Below are positions 35,790 through 43,803 of a DNA stretch of 64,000 nucleotides, one piece after another. Every line of letters starts with the position of its first letter. Within the stretch, counting starts at the first letter, position 1. Origin of the DNA: Williamsia sp. 1138 (GTDB lineage: Bacteria; Actinomycetota; Actinomycetes; Mycobacteriales; Mycobacteriaceae); contig NZ_MJEJ02000054.1 in the NCBI RefSeq assembly GCF_002095435.2, positions 124,001-188,000 of the forward strand, given 5' to 3'. A program made the translations under genes and the position numbers. The notes under the pieces are model-generated. The model searched no databases, was not told where the DNA came from, and saw nothing but the letters and a program-made list of their open reading frames with translations.

Positions 35790-36641
35790 TCAGCGGTGCA
35801 GGAACTCCCCGACCGCACCCTCGAACGCACGCTTGGCCTCGATCATCACCCAGTGCCCGCAGTTCGGGAACACATGTAGCTCGGCCTGGGGTATCAGCCG
35901 CATCGGGATCATCGCCATGTCAGGCGGGCTGACCCTGTCGTCACGCCCCCAGGTCAGTAGCGTCGGGCAGCTGACCTTGTGCATCATCGACCAGTACGGC
36001 GGGGTGTCCGATGCAGCCATGAACTCCTGCTGCATGGCGAACGCCGCCGAGCCGTACATCATCTGAGCCGTCGCCTGGGCATCCGGATTGATGGCGGCCT
36101 CCCAACGCTCCTCGATCAATTCCTCGGTCACCAGGGCGCGGTCGAAGACCATCGCCGTCAGCCACCGGATCAGCTTGTCCCGATCAGGTGCATCGGTGAA
36201 TTCCTGCAGCAACCGCAGCCCCTCGCTCGGGCTGGGACTGAAGACGTTCGGACCGACGCCACCGATGGTCACGAGCTTGCTCACCCGGTCCGGCTTCTTG
36301 ATGGCCAGGTTGACGCCGACCACGCCACCCATCGAATTGCCGATGACCGGCGCGGACTCGATGCCGAGCGCATCCATGAACCTGATCACCGACGACCCGG
36401 CGGTCAGTACGGGATGGCCTTTGACCGGATCGCTCACGCCGAAACCTGGGAACTCCAGGACGTAGCAGTGGAAGTTCTCGGCGAACACCCCGATGTTTCC
36501 CCGGTAGTTGCGCCAGCCGGTGACGCCGGGACCGGAACCGTGCAACAAGATCAGCGGCGGACCGGAACCCGCCTCGTGATAGCGCAGCACTCCGCTGTCG
36601 GTCTGCAGTTCTCGTCTGGAATCCTCATACGTCACGTTCAC
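35790..36641 (-). CDS. Meta-cleavage-product-type alpha/beta hydrolase (HsaD/BphD-like)
   Basis: A 283-residue C-C bond hydrolase of the BphD/MhpC/HsaD group. Visible are the oxyanion region LLHGSGPGVTGWRNYRGN, nucleophile elbow VIGNSMGG, acid in TWGRDDRVSPPD and catalytic His in PNCGHWVMIEA. Segments such as NVFSPSPSEGLRLLQEF and QAELHVFPNCGHW are close to HsaD, which opens the ring-cleaved steroid intermediate, but an aromatic substrate is also possible. The start is GTG with a weak ribosome site. A KstR-like operator lies 11 bases upstream, tying the gene to steroid-type control. Confidence 0.9.
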   Translation of the reverse strand: MNVTYEDSRRELQTDSGVLRYHEAGSGPPLILLHGSGPGVTGWRNYRGNIGVFAENFHCYVLEFPGFGVSDPVKGHPVLTAGSSVIRFMDALGIESAPVIGNSMGGVVGVNLAIKKPDRVSKLVTIGGVGPNVFSPSPSEGLRLLQEFTDAPDRDKLIRWLTAMVFDRALVTEELIEERWEAAINPDAQATAQMMYGSAAFAMQQEFMAASDTPPYWSMMHKVSCPTLLTWGRDDRVSPPDMAMIPMRLIPQAELHVFPNCGHWVMIEAKRAFEGAVGEFLHR

Positions 36642-36651
36642 CCCATCAGAT

Positions 36652-36665
36652 TAGAACGTGTTCCA
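36652..36665. promoter_or_regulatory. KstR-like operator
   Basis: TAGAACGTGTTCCA fits the KstR consensus TnnAACnnGTTnnA at every fixed position. It lies immediately upstream of the meta-cleavage-type hydrolase start, where bound repressor would block transcription. It is the only match I noticed in the intergenic gaps inspected. Confidence 0.65.
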
Positions 36666-36725
36666 TTTCTGTGGGCCGAATGGGTCACCGCGGCGATCCG
36701 CGGGGTGGCGGATGCGCGCCCGCCG

Positions 36726-37391
36726 CTACGACTCGAGCGATTCGTCGATCGCGTGAAGCTGACGGACCTCCACCGATCGCAGCACCGCCAGCGACGCGGT
36801 CACCGCGAGATCGCATGCGGCGTCGATACCCGCACCCGAGACGATCACCGCTCGGTAGGCCACATCGAGGCTCATACCGAGCAGCATCGACGCCAATGTG
36901 TCAGCGCTGGCTCCGACCGTGTCGCCCTGCTCGGCATAGTTTCCCCGCAACCGCTCGGCGATGCGGGGTTCGAGCGCCGCGAACAGCCTGCGGCCGGGAT
37001 CGTGATCCTCGTCGCGGTTCGTCAGCAGCACCCGAAAACCTCTGGGCTGCCGGCGAGCGAACTCGAACAACGCCTCGACGGAGTACCTGGCCCGATCGCC
37101 GTAGGTCATGTCGTCGCCCTTGTCGTACGCGGCGAACATCCACTCGGTGAGCGCAGTGAGCTCACGATCGATGACGGCCTCGACAAGGGAATCGCGCGAA
37201 CCGAAGTGTGCGTACAACGTGACCCGAGACGTACCACCACGTTCGGCGATCATGTCCATGGTGGCCCGCTGCGCGCCGACATTGGCGATCACCGACAGAG
37301 CCGCATCGAGCAACTCATCGTCGGTCGGCCGGTTACGGGTGCTACGAGTACTCCTCGCTGAGACCTCGCCCGAGCTGGTCGTCTTCGGCAC
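36726..37391 (-). CDS. TetR-family transcriptional regulator
   Basis: A 221-residue regulator with helix-turn-helix ATMDMIAERGGTSRVTLYAHFGSRDSLV (about 43-70) and a helical ligand domain. A strong GGAGGA precedes the GTG start by about five bases. It begins 29 bases after the branched-chain-type ABC ATPase stop on the same strand, so it is probably the last gene of that operon and may autoregulate it. The downstream hydrolase has its own operator. Confidence 0.92.
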   Translation of the reverse strand: MPKTTSSGEVSARSTRSTRNRPTDDELLDAALSVIANVGAQRATMDMIAERGGTSRVTLYAHFGSRDSLVEAVIDRELTALTEWMFAAYDKGDDMTYGDRARYSVEALFEFARRQPRGFRVLLTNRDEDHDPGRRLFAALEPRIAERLRGNYAEQGDTVGASADTLASMLLGMSLDVAYRAVIVSGAGIDAACDLAVTASLAVLRSVEVRQLHAIDESLES

Positions 37392-37420
37392 TATCCTCCT
37401 CCAGCGAGCGAGTTCAGGCG

Positions 37421-38239
37421 CTACTCGACAACCGTTGCCGCCGCACCGGCCTCACCCGTCGAGCTCCGCTGCGCTTCGTCTCCCAAACCTGTCGAGCTCC
37501 GCTGCGCTTCGTCTCCGGCCAGTCCGAAGTACGCGGCCTCAACCTTCTCGCGTTGGCCCCGGAGATCCTGCGCCGACCCCGCCAAAGCCACTCGGCCATG
37601 GTGCAGGACGATCGCGGAGTCGGCAATCGCAAGGGCGAGGTCGATGTGTTGCTCCACGAGCACCACTGCCATCTGCTGCTCGTCGGCGATGGTGCGCAGC
37701 CTCGGCAGCAGGTCTTTGACCGCGATGGGCGACAGACCGAGGCTGAGCTCGTCGATCAACAGGACCTTCGGCTTCGCCAGCAGCGCCTTCGCGAGCGCCA
37801 GCATCTGTTGCTCACCGCCCGAAAGGTTGCCGCACCGCCGACCTTTGAGAGTCTTCAACTTGGGGAAGTACTCGAAGACGTCGCTCAGTTCGGCGCCGCC
37901 CTTGCGTTTGGCCAACCTCAGGTTGTCGGACACGGTGAGTTTGTGGAACACACCGCGGTTGTCGGGGACCAAGGTGAGACCTCGCCGCGCGTTGCGTTCG
38001 ACCCGCTTGTCGAGCGGTGCCCCGAGGACGGTCACCGCCCCCGACATGAGCGGCAGTGCACCGACTGTGGCGAGCAGGGTGGTCGTCTTGCCGGCTCCAT
38101 TGGGTCCGAGCAACGCCAGGATCTCGCCGGCACGCACGCTCGCGTTGAAGTCGCGGACTGCCGGGACTCCGCCGTAGCCGACATTGAGTCCCTCGATCGT
38201 CAACACCGACTCGGTGGCCACTGCCGTCGTGGTTGTCAT
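37421..38239 (-). CDS. Branched-chain-amino-acid-type ABC ATPase (LivF-like) with duplicated tail
   Basis: A 272-residue ATPase with Walker A GPNGAGKTTT, signature LSGGEQQMLALAKAL and Walker B VLLIDELSLGLS, the wording of the LivF branch. The family normally ends near AAYFG. Here the chain continues for about 33 residues containing two copies of an 11-residue unit with the core GDEAQRSSTG, encoded by a 26-base direct repeat. Its start overlaps the LivG-like stop by four bases. Substrate may be an amino acid, amide or other small acid. Confidence 0.93.
   Translation of the reverse strand: MTTTTAVATESVLTIEGLNVGYGGVPAVRDFNASVRAGEILALLGPNGAGKTTTLLATVGALPLMSGAVTVLGAPLDKRVERNARRGLTLVPDNRGVFHKLTVSDNLRLAKRKGGAELSDVFEYFPKLKTLKGRRCGNLSGGEQQMLALAKALLAKPKVLLIDELSLGLSPIAVKDLLPRLRTIADEQQMAVVLVEQHIDLALAIADSAIVLHHGRVALAGSAQDLRGQREKVEAAYFGLAGDEAQRSSTGLGDEAQRSSTGEAGAAATVVE
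37458..37516. repeat. Two tandem 26-bp direct repeats in the LivF-like gene
   Basis: Identical 26-bp copies at 37458-37483 and 37491-37516, period 33 bp, so the reading frame is kept. They encode the GDEAQRSST units at the C-terminus and lie outside the conserved ATPase domain. Confidence 0.9.
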
Positions 38240-39069
38240 TGCGCCGAACCTTTCTGCAGTAGCGGCGATGCCTCGGGCCCGCCGGCGGCATCTATGTCGA
38301 CGTCTGCCTCCACCTCGGCGCTGCCCAGGTAGGCGGACACGACCCGCGGATCGTCACGGATCTGCTGCGGATCACCCGCGGCGATGACCTTTCCGAAGTC
38401 CAGGACGTAGAGCCGATGACACACGTCGAGGACGAGCGACATGTCGTGGTCGATCAACAGCACCCCGATGCCGCGCGCAGCGATGCGACGCAACTCTTCT
38501 CCGAAGTCGCGGCTCTCGTGGGTGTCCAAGCCTGCTGCCGGTTCGTCGAGCAGCACCATCTTGGTGCCACCGACGAGTGCACGGGCCACACCGACCAGCT
38601 TCTGCTGACCCAGAGCCAGCTCGCTCGGATGCCGGTCTGCGGCGTCGGTCAGGCCCACCATCTCGAGCGCCTCACCGATCGTCTTCGCGGGCGGCTTGGA
38701 GCCGGTGAATATGTCGGTGAACAGCGCCTTGAGGCCGGGCTTCTGCACGGCGACCGCGAGATTCTCGGCCACCGTCAGATCCGCGAACAACTCACCTGCC
38801 TGCCAGGTGCGGGCCATACCCGTACCTCGCCTGCGGTGGGGGCTGTACCCGTCGATCCGGACCCCACCCATCGTCACATCACCGGTCGACTTGGTGAACC
38901 CGGTGACGGCGTCGACAAACGTGGTCTTACCGGCGCCGTTCGGCCCGATCAATCCGACGATCTCGCCTGCTCCGACATCGAGGGTGATGTCGTCGTTGGC
39001 GACCACGCCTCCGTACCGGACCGACAGGCCGCGCGCCTGCAGGAGTCCATCTCGTGCTTCAGCCGACAT
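38236..39069 (-). CDS. Branched-chain-amino-acid-type ABC ATPase (LivG-like)
   Basis: A 277-residue ATPase with Walker A GPNGAGKTTF, signature LALGQQKLVGVARAL (LSGG replaced by LALG, as in several LivG-branch proteins) and Walker B MVLLDEPAAGLD. The GMARTWQAGELFADLTVAENL segment is LivG-like. It overlaps the fused permease by 11 bases upstream and the LivF-like gene by four bases downstream, so the transporter subunits are made together. Confidence 0.93.
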   Translation of the reverse strand: MSAEARDGLLQARGLSVRYGGVVANDDITLDVGAGEIVGLIGPNGAGKTTFVDAVTGFTKSTGDVTMGGVRIDGYSPHRRRGTGMARTWQAGELFADLTVAENLAVAVQKPGLKALFTDIFTGSKPPAKTIGEALEMVGLTDAADRHPSELALGQQKLVGVARALVGGTKMVLLDEPAAGLDTHESRDFGEELRRIAARGIGVLLIDHDMSLVLDVCHRLYVLDFGKVIAAGDPQQIRDDPRVVSAYLGSAEVEADVDIDAAGGPEASPLLQKGSAQ

Positions 39070-41089
39070 GAGAGCTCGCTTTCGCTTCGGACGGGCCGAC
39101 CGTCGGGGTGGTCGAGGTGGACGCGGAGTCCGCGGCGTGGTGCCCGGCCCTGCCCGATCTCACTTTGATGTGGTCGACGAACTCCCGTACGGCGCCGACG
39201 ACGCCGACCGGGTTGAGCACGGCCATCAGCAGCAGGCTGCCGGCCGCGATGAGCTCGTAGTACTTGCCGAAATCCAGTGTCTGGGTGAGGAATACATACC
39301 CCACGCCCAACGGTCCGATGATGCCGGCCACAAAGGCACCCGACACCGAGGTGATGCCGCCCACGTAGGTCATCGCGAGCAAGGTCAAGCCGATGATCAC
39401 GGTGAACGATCCTGCGGACAGCTGCCCCCGGCTGTACCCGATGAGACAGCCGCCGACCCCGGCCAGGAAAGCCGACAAGGCGAAGCCCAAGATCTTGGTT
39501 GCCGCAACGTTGATTCCCACGGACGCCGCAGCGCGTTCATTCGAACGCACCGCGAGGAACGCACGACCCGTCGCACCCGCCATGAATCGCATCACGATGA
39601 GCGTCAGCACCGTCACCACCACCAGCACCATCATCGAGAACTCGATGGTCGTCAGTTCACTGCCCTGCCGCACCGACAGGTCCCAGCCGAACAACGTGGG
39701 GTCCGAGATCAAGTTGCCCTCGAACGGCGTCAGCGACGGGTTGTTGAACACGAAGCTCTGAATGGCAAGCGCCGCAGCCAATGTGACGACAGCCAGCTGC
39801 GCACCACGGATACGGAGGGCGGGAACGCCCACGATCACGCCGAGCACGGTGGCGATCAACGACGACAGCAGGATGCTCAGCGGAAACGGGACCCCCCAGT
39901 TCGTCGTGACCTTCGACAGCGCAAATCCCGCAGCACCGGCGAAAGCCATACTCGCCAGCGAGATCTGACCGAGATAGCCGGTCAGCAGCACCAGCGACAG
40001 CGCGATCAGCGACAAGATCATCGATGTCACGATGCCGAAACGCCAGCTACCGGAGGTCAACAGCACCGCGACCACCACGGCAGCGACCATCAGTACCACC
40101 GGTATCGGACGGATCTTGGGAATGAACACAGCCGGCATCTTCGCTTCGCCGAGAGAGCCACGCGATGGGATCTTGCCGCCGAGGAGGAACAATGCGATCA
40201 CCACGACAACAAACGGAACAGCGTCACCGACCCCGGTCTGCGCCCAGCTCGGCCACCAATCCAGGGTGCTCGCCCACAGGATCACGGCCTGGAACGCACC
40301 CAGGACAAGCCCTGCCGCACACGCGACCCCGAACGAGGTGAGCCGACCGACCAGAGCGACCGCCAGTGCCGGAATGATGTAGAACGTGTAACTCGTGGCG
40401 TCCAGGCCGATGGTGTAGGCACCGAGAACGACGATGAGGCCGGACGCAGCACCGGTGATGACCCAGACGATCGCAGCGAGCCGGTCAGGGGAGAATCCCG
40501 CGAGGCGCGCAGCCAGTTCGTCCTCGGAGCCCGCCCGTGTCGCGACACCGAGAGTCGTCAGGGAGAAGTAGGCCCACAGCAACAGGGCGATCAAGATGGC
40601 GACGACGGCCATGAGAATGTCGCTGACGTTGACGATTGCGCCGGCGATCTCGAAGGTGTTCTGCGGCAGGATCGGTAGCGCCATCAGGGAATCGGTGCTG
40701 AAGCGTAGATGGACAAGAGCCGTGATGAAGAGCATCAGCCCGACCGAGGCGACCACCTGCGCCAGCACCGGAGCGCGGCGCAGTGGCCGGAAGATCAGGT
40801 AGTGCGCGAGGAGCGCCCACAGCGCAGCAGAGACGACACCGATCACGATGGCGAGCACCATCGGCGTCGGGTTGTCCTCACTGCCGAGGCTCACGCTTCC
40901 GACGGGAAGCACGAGGGTGCCGTCGGTGCGCAGTGCGGCAACGACATACACCGCCCAGAGTGCGATCGAACCCTGAGCGAAGTTGATGACCCCGGTGGCT
41001 GCGTAGATGCCTACCAATGAGGTGGCGAACACCGAGTAGACGGCGCCGACCGCCAGGCCGAGGAACACGAATTGGATGAATTGACTCAT
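39059..41089 (-). CDS. Fused LivH-LivM-type ABC permease
   Basis: A 676-residue polytopic protein joining the two permeases of a branched-chain-type importer. Residues about 1-300 are LivH-like (starting SQFIQFVFLGLAVGAVYSVFATSLVGIYAATGVINFAQGS). Residues about 325-630 are LivM-like (GYLGQISLASMAFAGAAGFALSKV, VRSNERAAASVGINVAATKILGFALSAFLAG). Both halves carry their ATPase-contact loops. The fusion fixes subunit stoichiometry at one to one. GAGGTGG precedes the ATG by nine bases. A hairpin separates it from the binding-protein gene upstream. Confidence 0.93.
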   Translation of the reverse strand: MSQFIQFVFLGLAVGAVYSVFATSLVGIYAATGVINFAQGSIALWAVYVVAALRTDGTLVLPVGSVSLGSEDNPTPMVLAIVIGVVSAALWALLAHYLIFRPLRRAPVLAQVVASVGLMLFITALVHLRFSTDSLMALPILPQNTFEIAGAIVNVSDILMAVVAILIALLLWAYFSLTTLGVATRAGSEDELAARLAGFSPDRLAAIVWVITGAASGLIVVLGAYTIGLDATSYTFYIIPALAVALVGRLTSFGVACAAGLVLGAFQAVILWASTLDWWPSWAQTGVGDAVPFVVVVIALFLLGGKIPSRGSLGEAKMPAVFIPKIRPIPVVLMVAAVVVAVLLTSGSWRFGIVTSMILSLIALSLVLLTGYLGQISLASMAFAGAAGFALSKVTTNWGVPFPLSILLSSLIATVLGVIVGVPALRIRGAQLAVVTLAAALAIQSFVFNNPSLTPFEGNLISDPTLFGWDLSVRQGSELTTIEFSMMVLVVVTVLTLIVMRFMAGATGRAFLAVRSNERAAASVGINVAATKILGFALSAFLAGVGGCLIGYSRGQLSAGSFTVIIGLTLLAMTYVGGITSVSGAFVAGIIGPLGVGYVFLTQTLDFGKYYELIAAGSLLLMAVLNPVGVVGAVREFVDHIKVRSGRAGHHAADSASTSTTPTVGPSEAKASSHVG

Positions 41090-41171
41090 GGGTCGTTGCC
41101 CACCTCACTGTGTGTATCTACGTAAGACCGGAGCGAGTTATGCGCGAGAAACCGAGGCAGTGGAGAACCGG

Positions 41172-41204
41172 GGTGGATCGCTCGAGGACCTCGAGCGATC
41201 CACC
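41172..41204 (-). terminator. Hairpin between binding-protein and permease genes
   Basis: A perfect 16-bp inverted repeat (41172-41187 and 41189-41204) starts 31 bases past the binding-protein stop, inside the operon. It probably acts as a partial terminator or mRNA stabiliser, giving more binding protein than membrane components. Confidence 0.8.
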
Positions 41205-41235
41205 GCCGGTGCAGACCTCAGGGTTGAGCTATCGG

Positions 41236-42504
41236 TCAGCTGGCACCGGGGATGGCCGAGAGCGCAGCCGGGTTGGGCTGAGTCAGGCCGCCTCCGATGG
41301 GCTCGGTCTTCTTGTCACCGACCACCTCGAACACGAACATCTCGGTGGTGCAGTTGGGTGAGGTCGGCTTGCCACAGCTGAGCTTCGGTCCCAACCAACT
41401 CTGGTAGTCCGTCACGCCCTTGAGTGCGGCGAGCACGGTGGGACCGGTGTACTCGGCGGGCTTGGCGGCGCCGAGAGTCCTGGCGAAGTCGACGAACGTC
41501 GCGAAGGTTCCGTAGGCGTAGAAGCCTCCGGATTCACCCGCCTCATCCACGTACTTCTTGGTGGTCGCCAGGTTCTCCTGCATCTCGGCAGGCGCAGAAT
41601 CCGTGGCCGGATCGAGCCAGATCGGCGAATACGTCTGGGCGCCAACAGCTTGCGCACCCATGGTCTCGATGAACTCGGTACAGGCCGCGAGGAACATGGT
41701 GCCCTTGAAGCCGACGGACTTCAGCGACTGGGCCAGCTTGGTGCAGTTCGCATCCGTCTGGGACGTCATCAGGCCGCCCGCATCGGGGTTGCCCGACGCG
41801 ATCGTCGATGCCAGCGCGGTGTAGTTCGGGTTCGTCGGTGAGTAGTAGACGCTCTTGACATCGAGACCCAACTGCTGACCCAGTGGCAACAGAATGCGCT
41901 CAAACGTCTGACGTGCGGCCGCAACGTCGACGTTCGCCAGCGTCAGGGAGTTCTTCCCCTGTGTCTTGAGGGACTGCATCACGCCGACCAGGAAGGAGGC
42001 CTGCGGCGGTCCGAAGTAGACCCGGTTGTCGGCCGACGAACCGGTCACGGAATCGAATGGGATCTGCCCGACGAGGGGGATGTTGGCCGACTTGAGGATC
42101 GGCAGGGCCGCGCTGGACGCGGCGTCATAACCGTCGATGACCGCTGTGACACCCGCCTGCACCAGCTGATTGGCGCAACCGATTGTCGATTCCGGCGCCG
42201 ACACGTCGACGGCGCAACTGGTCACCTCGATGGGGTGCCCGTCGATACCGCCGAGCGAGTCGTTGATGTACTTGACCGCAGCCTGTTGCCCGACCTCGAC
42301 ACCGGGCTGGGTGATCGGTCCGTTCGAAGGGTTGAGGAAGCCGACCTTGATCGGCGTTCCGGTGGCCTTGGTGCCACTTTCCGACGGTGCGGCCGCGGTG
42401 CTGCCGCTGTCATCGGACCCGCTGTCGTCGCTACACGAGACGACGGAAAAGACACACGCCGCCGCGACAAATACTGCCGCGAGCCGGCCGGTTCTCCTAC
42501 GCAT
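41236..42504 (-). CDS. LivK-type substrate-binding lipoprotein
   Basis: A 422-residue periplasmic-type binding protein. The signal sequence ends in a lipobox (VVSC, Cys about 24) followed by an acidic Ser/Asp linker. The fold I pattern is clear: IKVGFLNPSNGPITQPGVEVGQQAAVKYINDSLGGIDG and VTAVIDGYDAASSAALPIL. Two late Cys residues (SCGKPTSPNC) could form a disulfide, which is less common in the amino-acid binders. Ligand is unknown. A GGGAAAGG ribosome site lies seven bases before the ATG. It is the promoter-proximal gene of the importer operon. Confidence 0.93.
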   Translation of the reverse strand: MRRRTGRLAAVFVAAACVFSVVSCSDDSGSDDSGSTAAAPSESGTKATGTPIKVGFLNPSNGPITQPGVEVGQQAAVKYINDSLGGIDGHPIEVTSCAVDVSAPESTIGCANQLVQAGVTAVIDGYDAASSAALPILKSANIPLVGQIPFDSVTGSSADNRVYFGPPQASFLVGVMQSLKTQGKNSLTLANVDVAAARQTFERILLPLGQQLGLDVKSVYYSPTNPNYTALASTIASGNPDAGGLMTSQTDANCTKLAQSLKSVGFKGTMFLAACTEFIETMGAQAVGAQTYSPIWLDPATDSAPAEMQENLATTKKYVDEAGESGGFYAYGTFATFVDFARTLGAAKPAEYTGPTVLAALKGVTDYQSWLGPKLSCGKPTSPNCTTEMFVFEVVGDKKTEPIGGGLTQPNPAALSAIPGAS

Positions 42505-42916
42505 TTCAATGCCTTTCCCGGCGGCTTGTGACAGGGCACGAATTCAGGCGCTCGGACCTGATCGTCGACACGACGAAATGGGTGTGAGCAGCATGAACAA
42601 GCCCGGCCAGGCCCTCCGAGTTACACGGGGTTTGCAACCGAATCGCGTGTTTGCCATTCGGTGTGCCCGATCCGGGTGTGATCTGGGCCACTCGAAAAAT
42701 AGCCCTTGCCTTACAGCCGTGTCAAGGTGAATCCGTAAGTAAAATTCTAGCCAGAAATGGTGCCGACAGACTTTTCCAAACAGCCCGTATTGTCCGAATT
42801 GAAGCGTATAAATAGAGGTCGCAGAATTCGTTCGCAAAGCGCACTATTCGGTGGGCAGAAGGCGTCACGTGTCGGGCCGACCCTCCGAGACCACTGCGCC
42901 GCTCTAGACTTGCGCG
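42505..42916. other. 412-base intergenic region between LivK-type and SGNH genes
   Basis: Divergent promoter region, locally AT-rich at 42690-42820. It contains a likely promoter for the importer (listed separately) and a TATAAA at 42807-42812 on the + strand that could be a -10 for the SGNH gene but has no well-spaced -35. No short leader frame, riboswitch-like fold or repeat was recognised. Confidence 0.5.
42696..42725 (-). promoter_or_regulatory. Sigma-70-type promoter for the LivK-type operon
   Basis: On the minus strand TTGACA (42725-42720) is followed after 18 bases by TATTTT (42701-42696), or after 17 by CTATTT. The transcript would have a leader of about 185 nt before the binding-protein start. 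Confidence 0.55.
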
Positions 42917-43738
42917 GTGAGCTACTCACGTTTTGTTGCCGTCGGAGACAGCCAGACCGAAGGCATGTGCGACGGCGATGATGACACCGGCTATCGCGGC
43001 TGGGCCGACCGATTGGCCGACGAGTTGGCCGGACACAACCCGGAGTTGCGCTACGCCAATCTCGCTGTCCGAGGCCGGACCACCCGACAGATCCGGGACG
43101 CGCAACTGGCGCCGGCCATCGCCCTGCAACCGGATCTGGTCGCCGCGCCACTGGGCATGAACGACGTTCTTGCCAGTACTCCGGTGTCGCAGGTTCACGA
43201 CGACCTCGACTTCATCTACGGCGAACTGCACAAGACCGGCGCCACGGTGCTGATCTCGACGTTCCCCAACCTCGCCCGTACCGTGCCGATCGCCAAACGC
43301 ATCGAGGCGCGATTGCTGATGGTGAACGCGATGATGGAGGAGTTCGCGAAACGATATGAGTTCGTCCTCGTCGATCTGCATGCCGCCCCGGTCCTCACAG
43401 ATCCCCGATCCTGGTCACCGGATCGCTTGCACGCCTCGCCTTTTGGGCACGAACGGTTTGCCGCGGGTGCCGCGCACGCCCTCGGCCTCCCCGGCAGCGA
43501 CCCGGAATGGGGCGCGGCACTGCCGCCGCGTCCCCCGCTGACGATCGCGCAGACCATCACTCGTGAAACACAGTGGGCCAGGACGTTTTTCATTCCGTGG
43601 ATGATTCGTCGCATTCGCGGGGTGTCCCTTGGCGACGGCAGAGAGCCCAAACGTCCGGACCTGACGCCGGTGGTGCCGGATACGCATCACGGCCCGATTC
43701 CTTTACAGGAACCGGGCCGTGATGAGCGCAGAGGCTAA
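42917..43738 (+). CDS. SGNH/GDSL hydrolase
   Basis: A 273-residue esterase-type enzyme. Block I is VAVGDSQTEG with the nucleophile Ser (GDSQ rather than GDSL), the block II Gly is probably in ANLAVRGRTT, block III is LGMNDVL, and block V is WSPDRLHASPFGH with the catalytic Asp and His. There is no signal peptide, so it is probably cytoplasmic. The C-terminal 70 residues after the catalytic domain are an unusual basic tail with WARTFFIPWMIRRIRG. The last codons lie inside a strong hairpin. GTG start. Confidence 0.9.
   Translation: MSYSRFVAVGDSQTEGMCDGDDDTGYRGWADRLADELAGHNPELRYANLAVRGRTTRQIRDAQLAPAIALQPDLVAAPLGMNDVLASTPVSQVHDDLDFIYGELHKTGATVLISTFPNLARTVPIAKRIEARLLMVNAMMEEFAKRYEFVLVDLHAAPVLTDPRSWSPDRLHASPFGHERFAAGAAHALGLPGSDPEWGAALPPRPPLTIAQTITRETQWARTFFIPWMIRRIRGVSLGDGREPKRPDLTPVVPDTHHGPIPLQEPGRDERRG
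43686..43723. terminator. Strong hairpin overlapping the end of the SGNH gene
   Basis: Two 17-base arms (43686-43702 and 43707-43723, 16 of 17 paired) with a 4-nt loop. The hairpin lies inside the last 18 codons of the SGNH frame and can serve both that gene and the convergent fadB. Confidence 0.82.
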
Positions 43739-43803
43739 GAGGTGACTTCTTCCTGCGCGTCTCTCACATAGCCGCGCGGGAACACCTCCCCGTCAGAAAG
43801 ACT

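Noticed and set aside
42790-42812. TTGTCC and TATAAA as a promoter for the SGNH gene
   Set aside because: The spacer is only 11 bases, too short for a sigma-70 promoter; only the -10-like hexamer remains.
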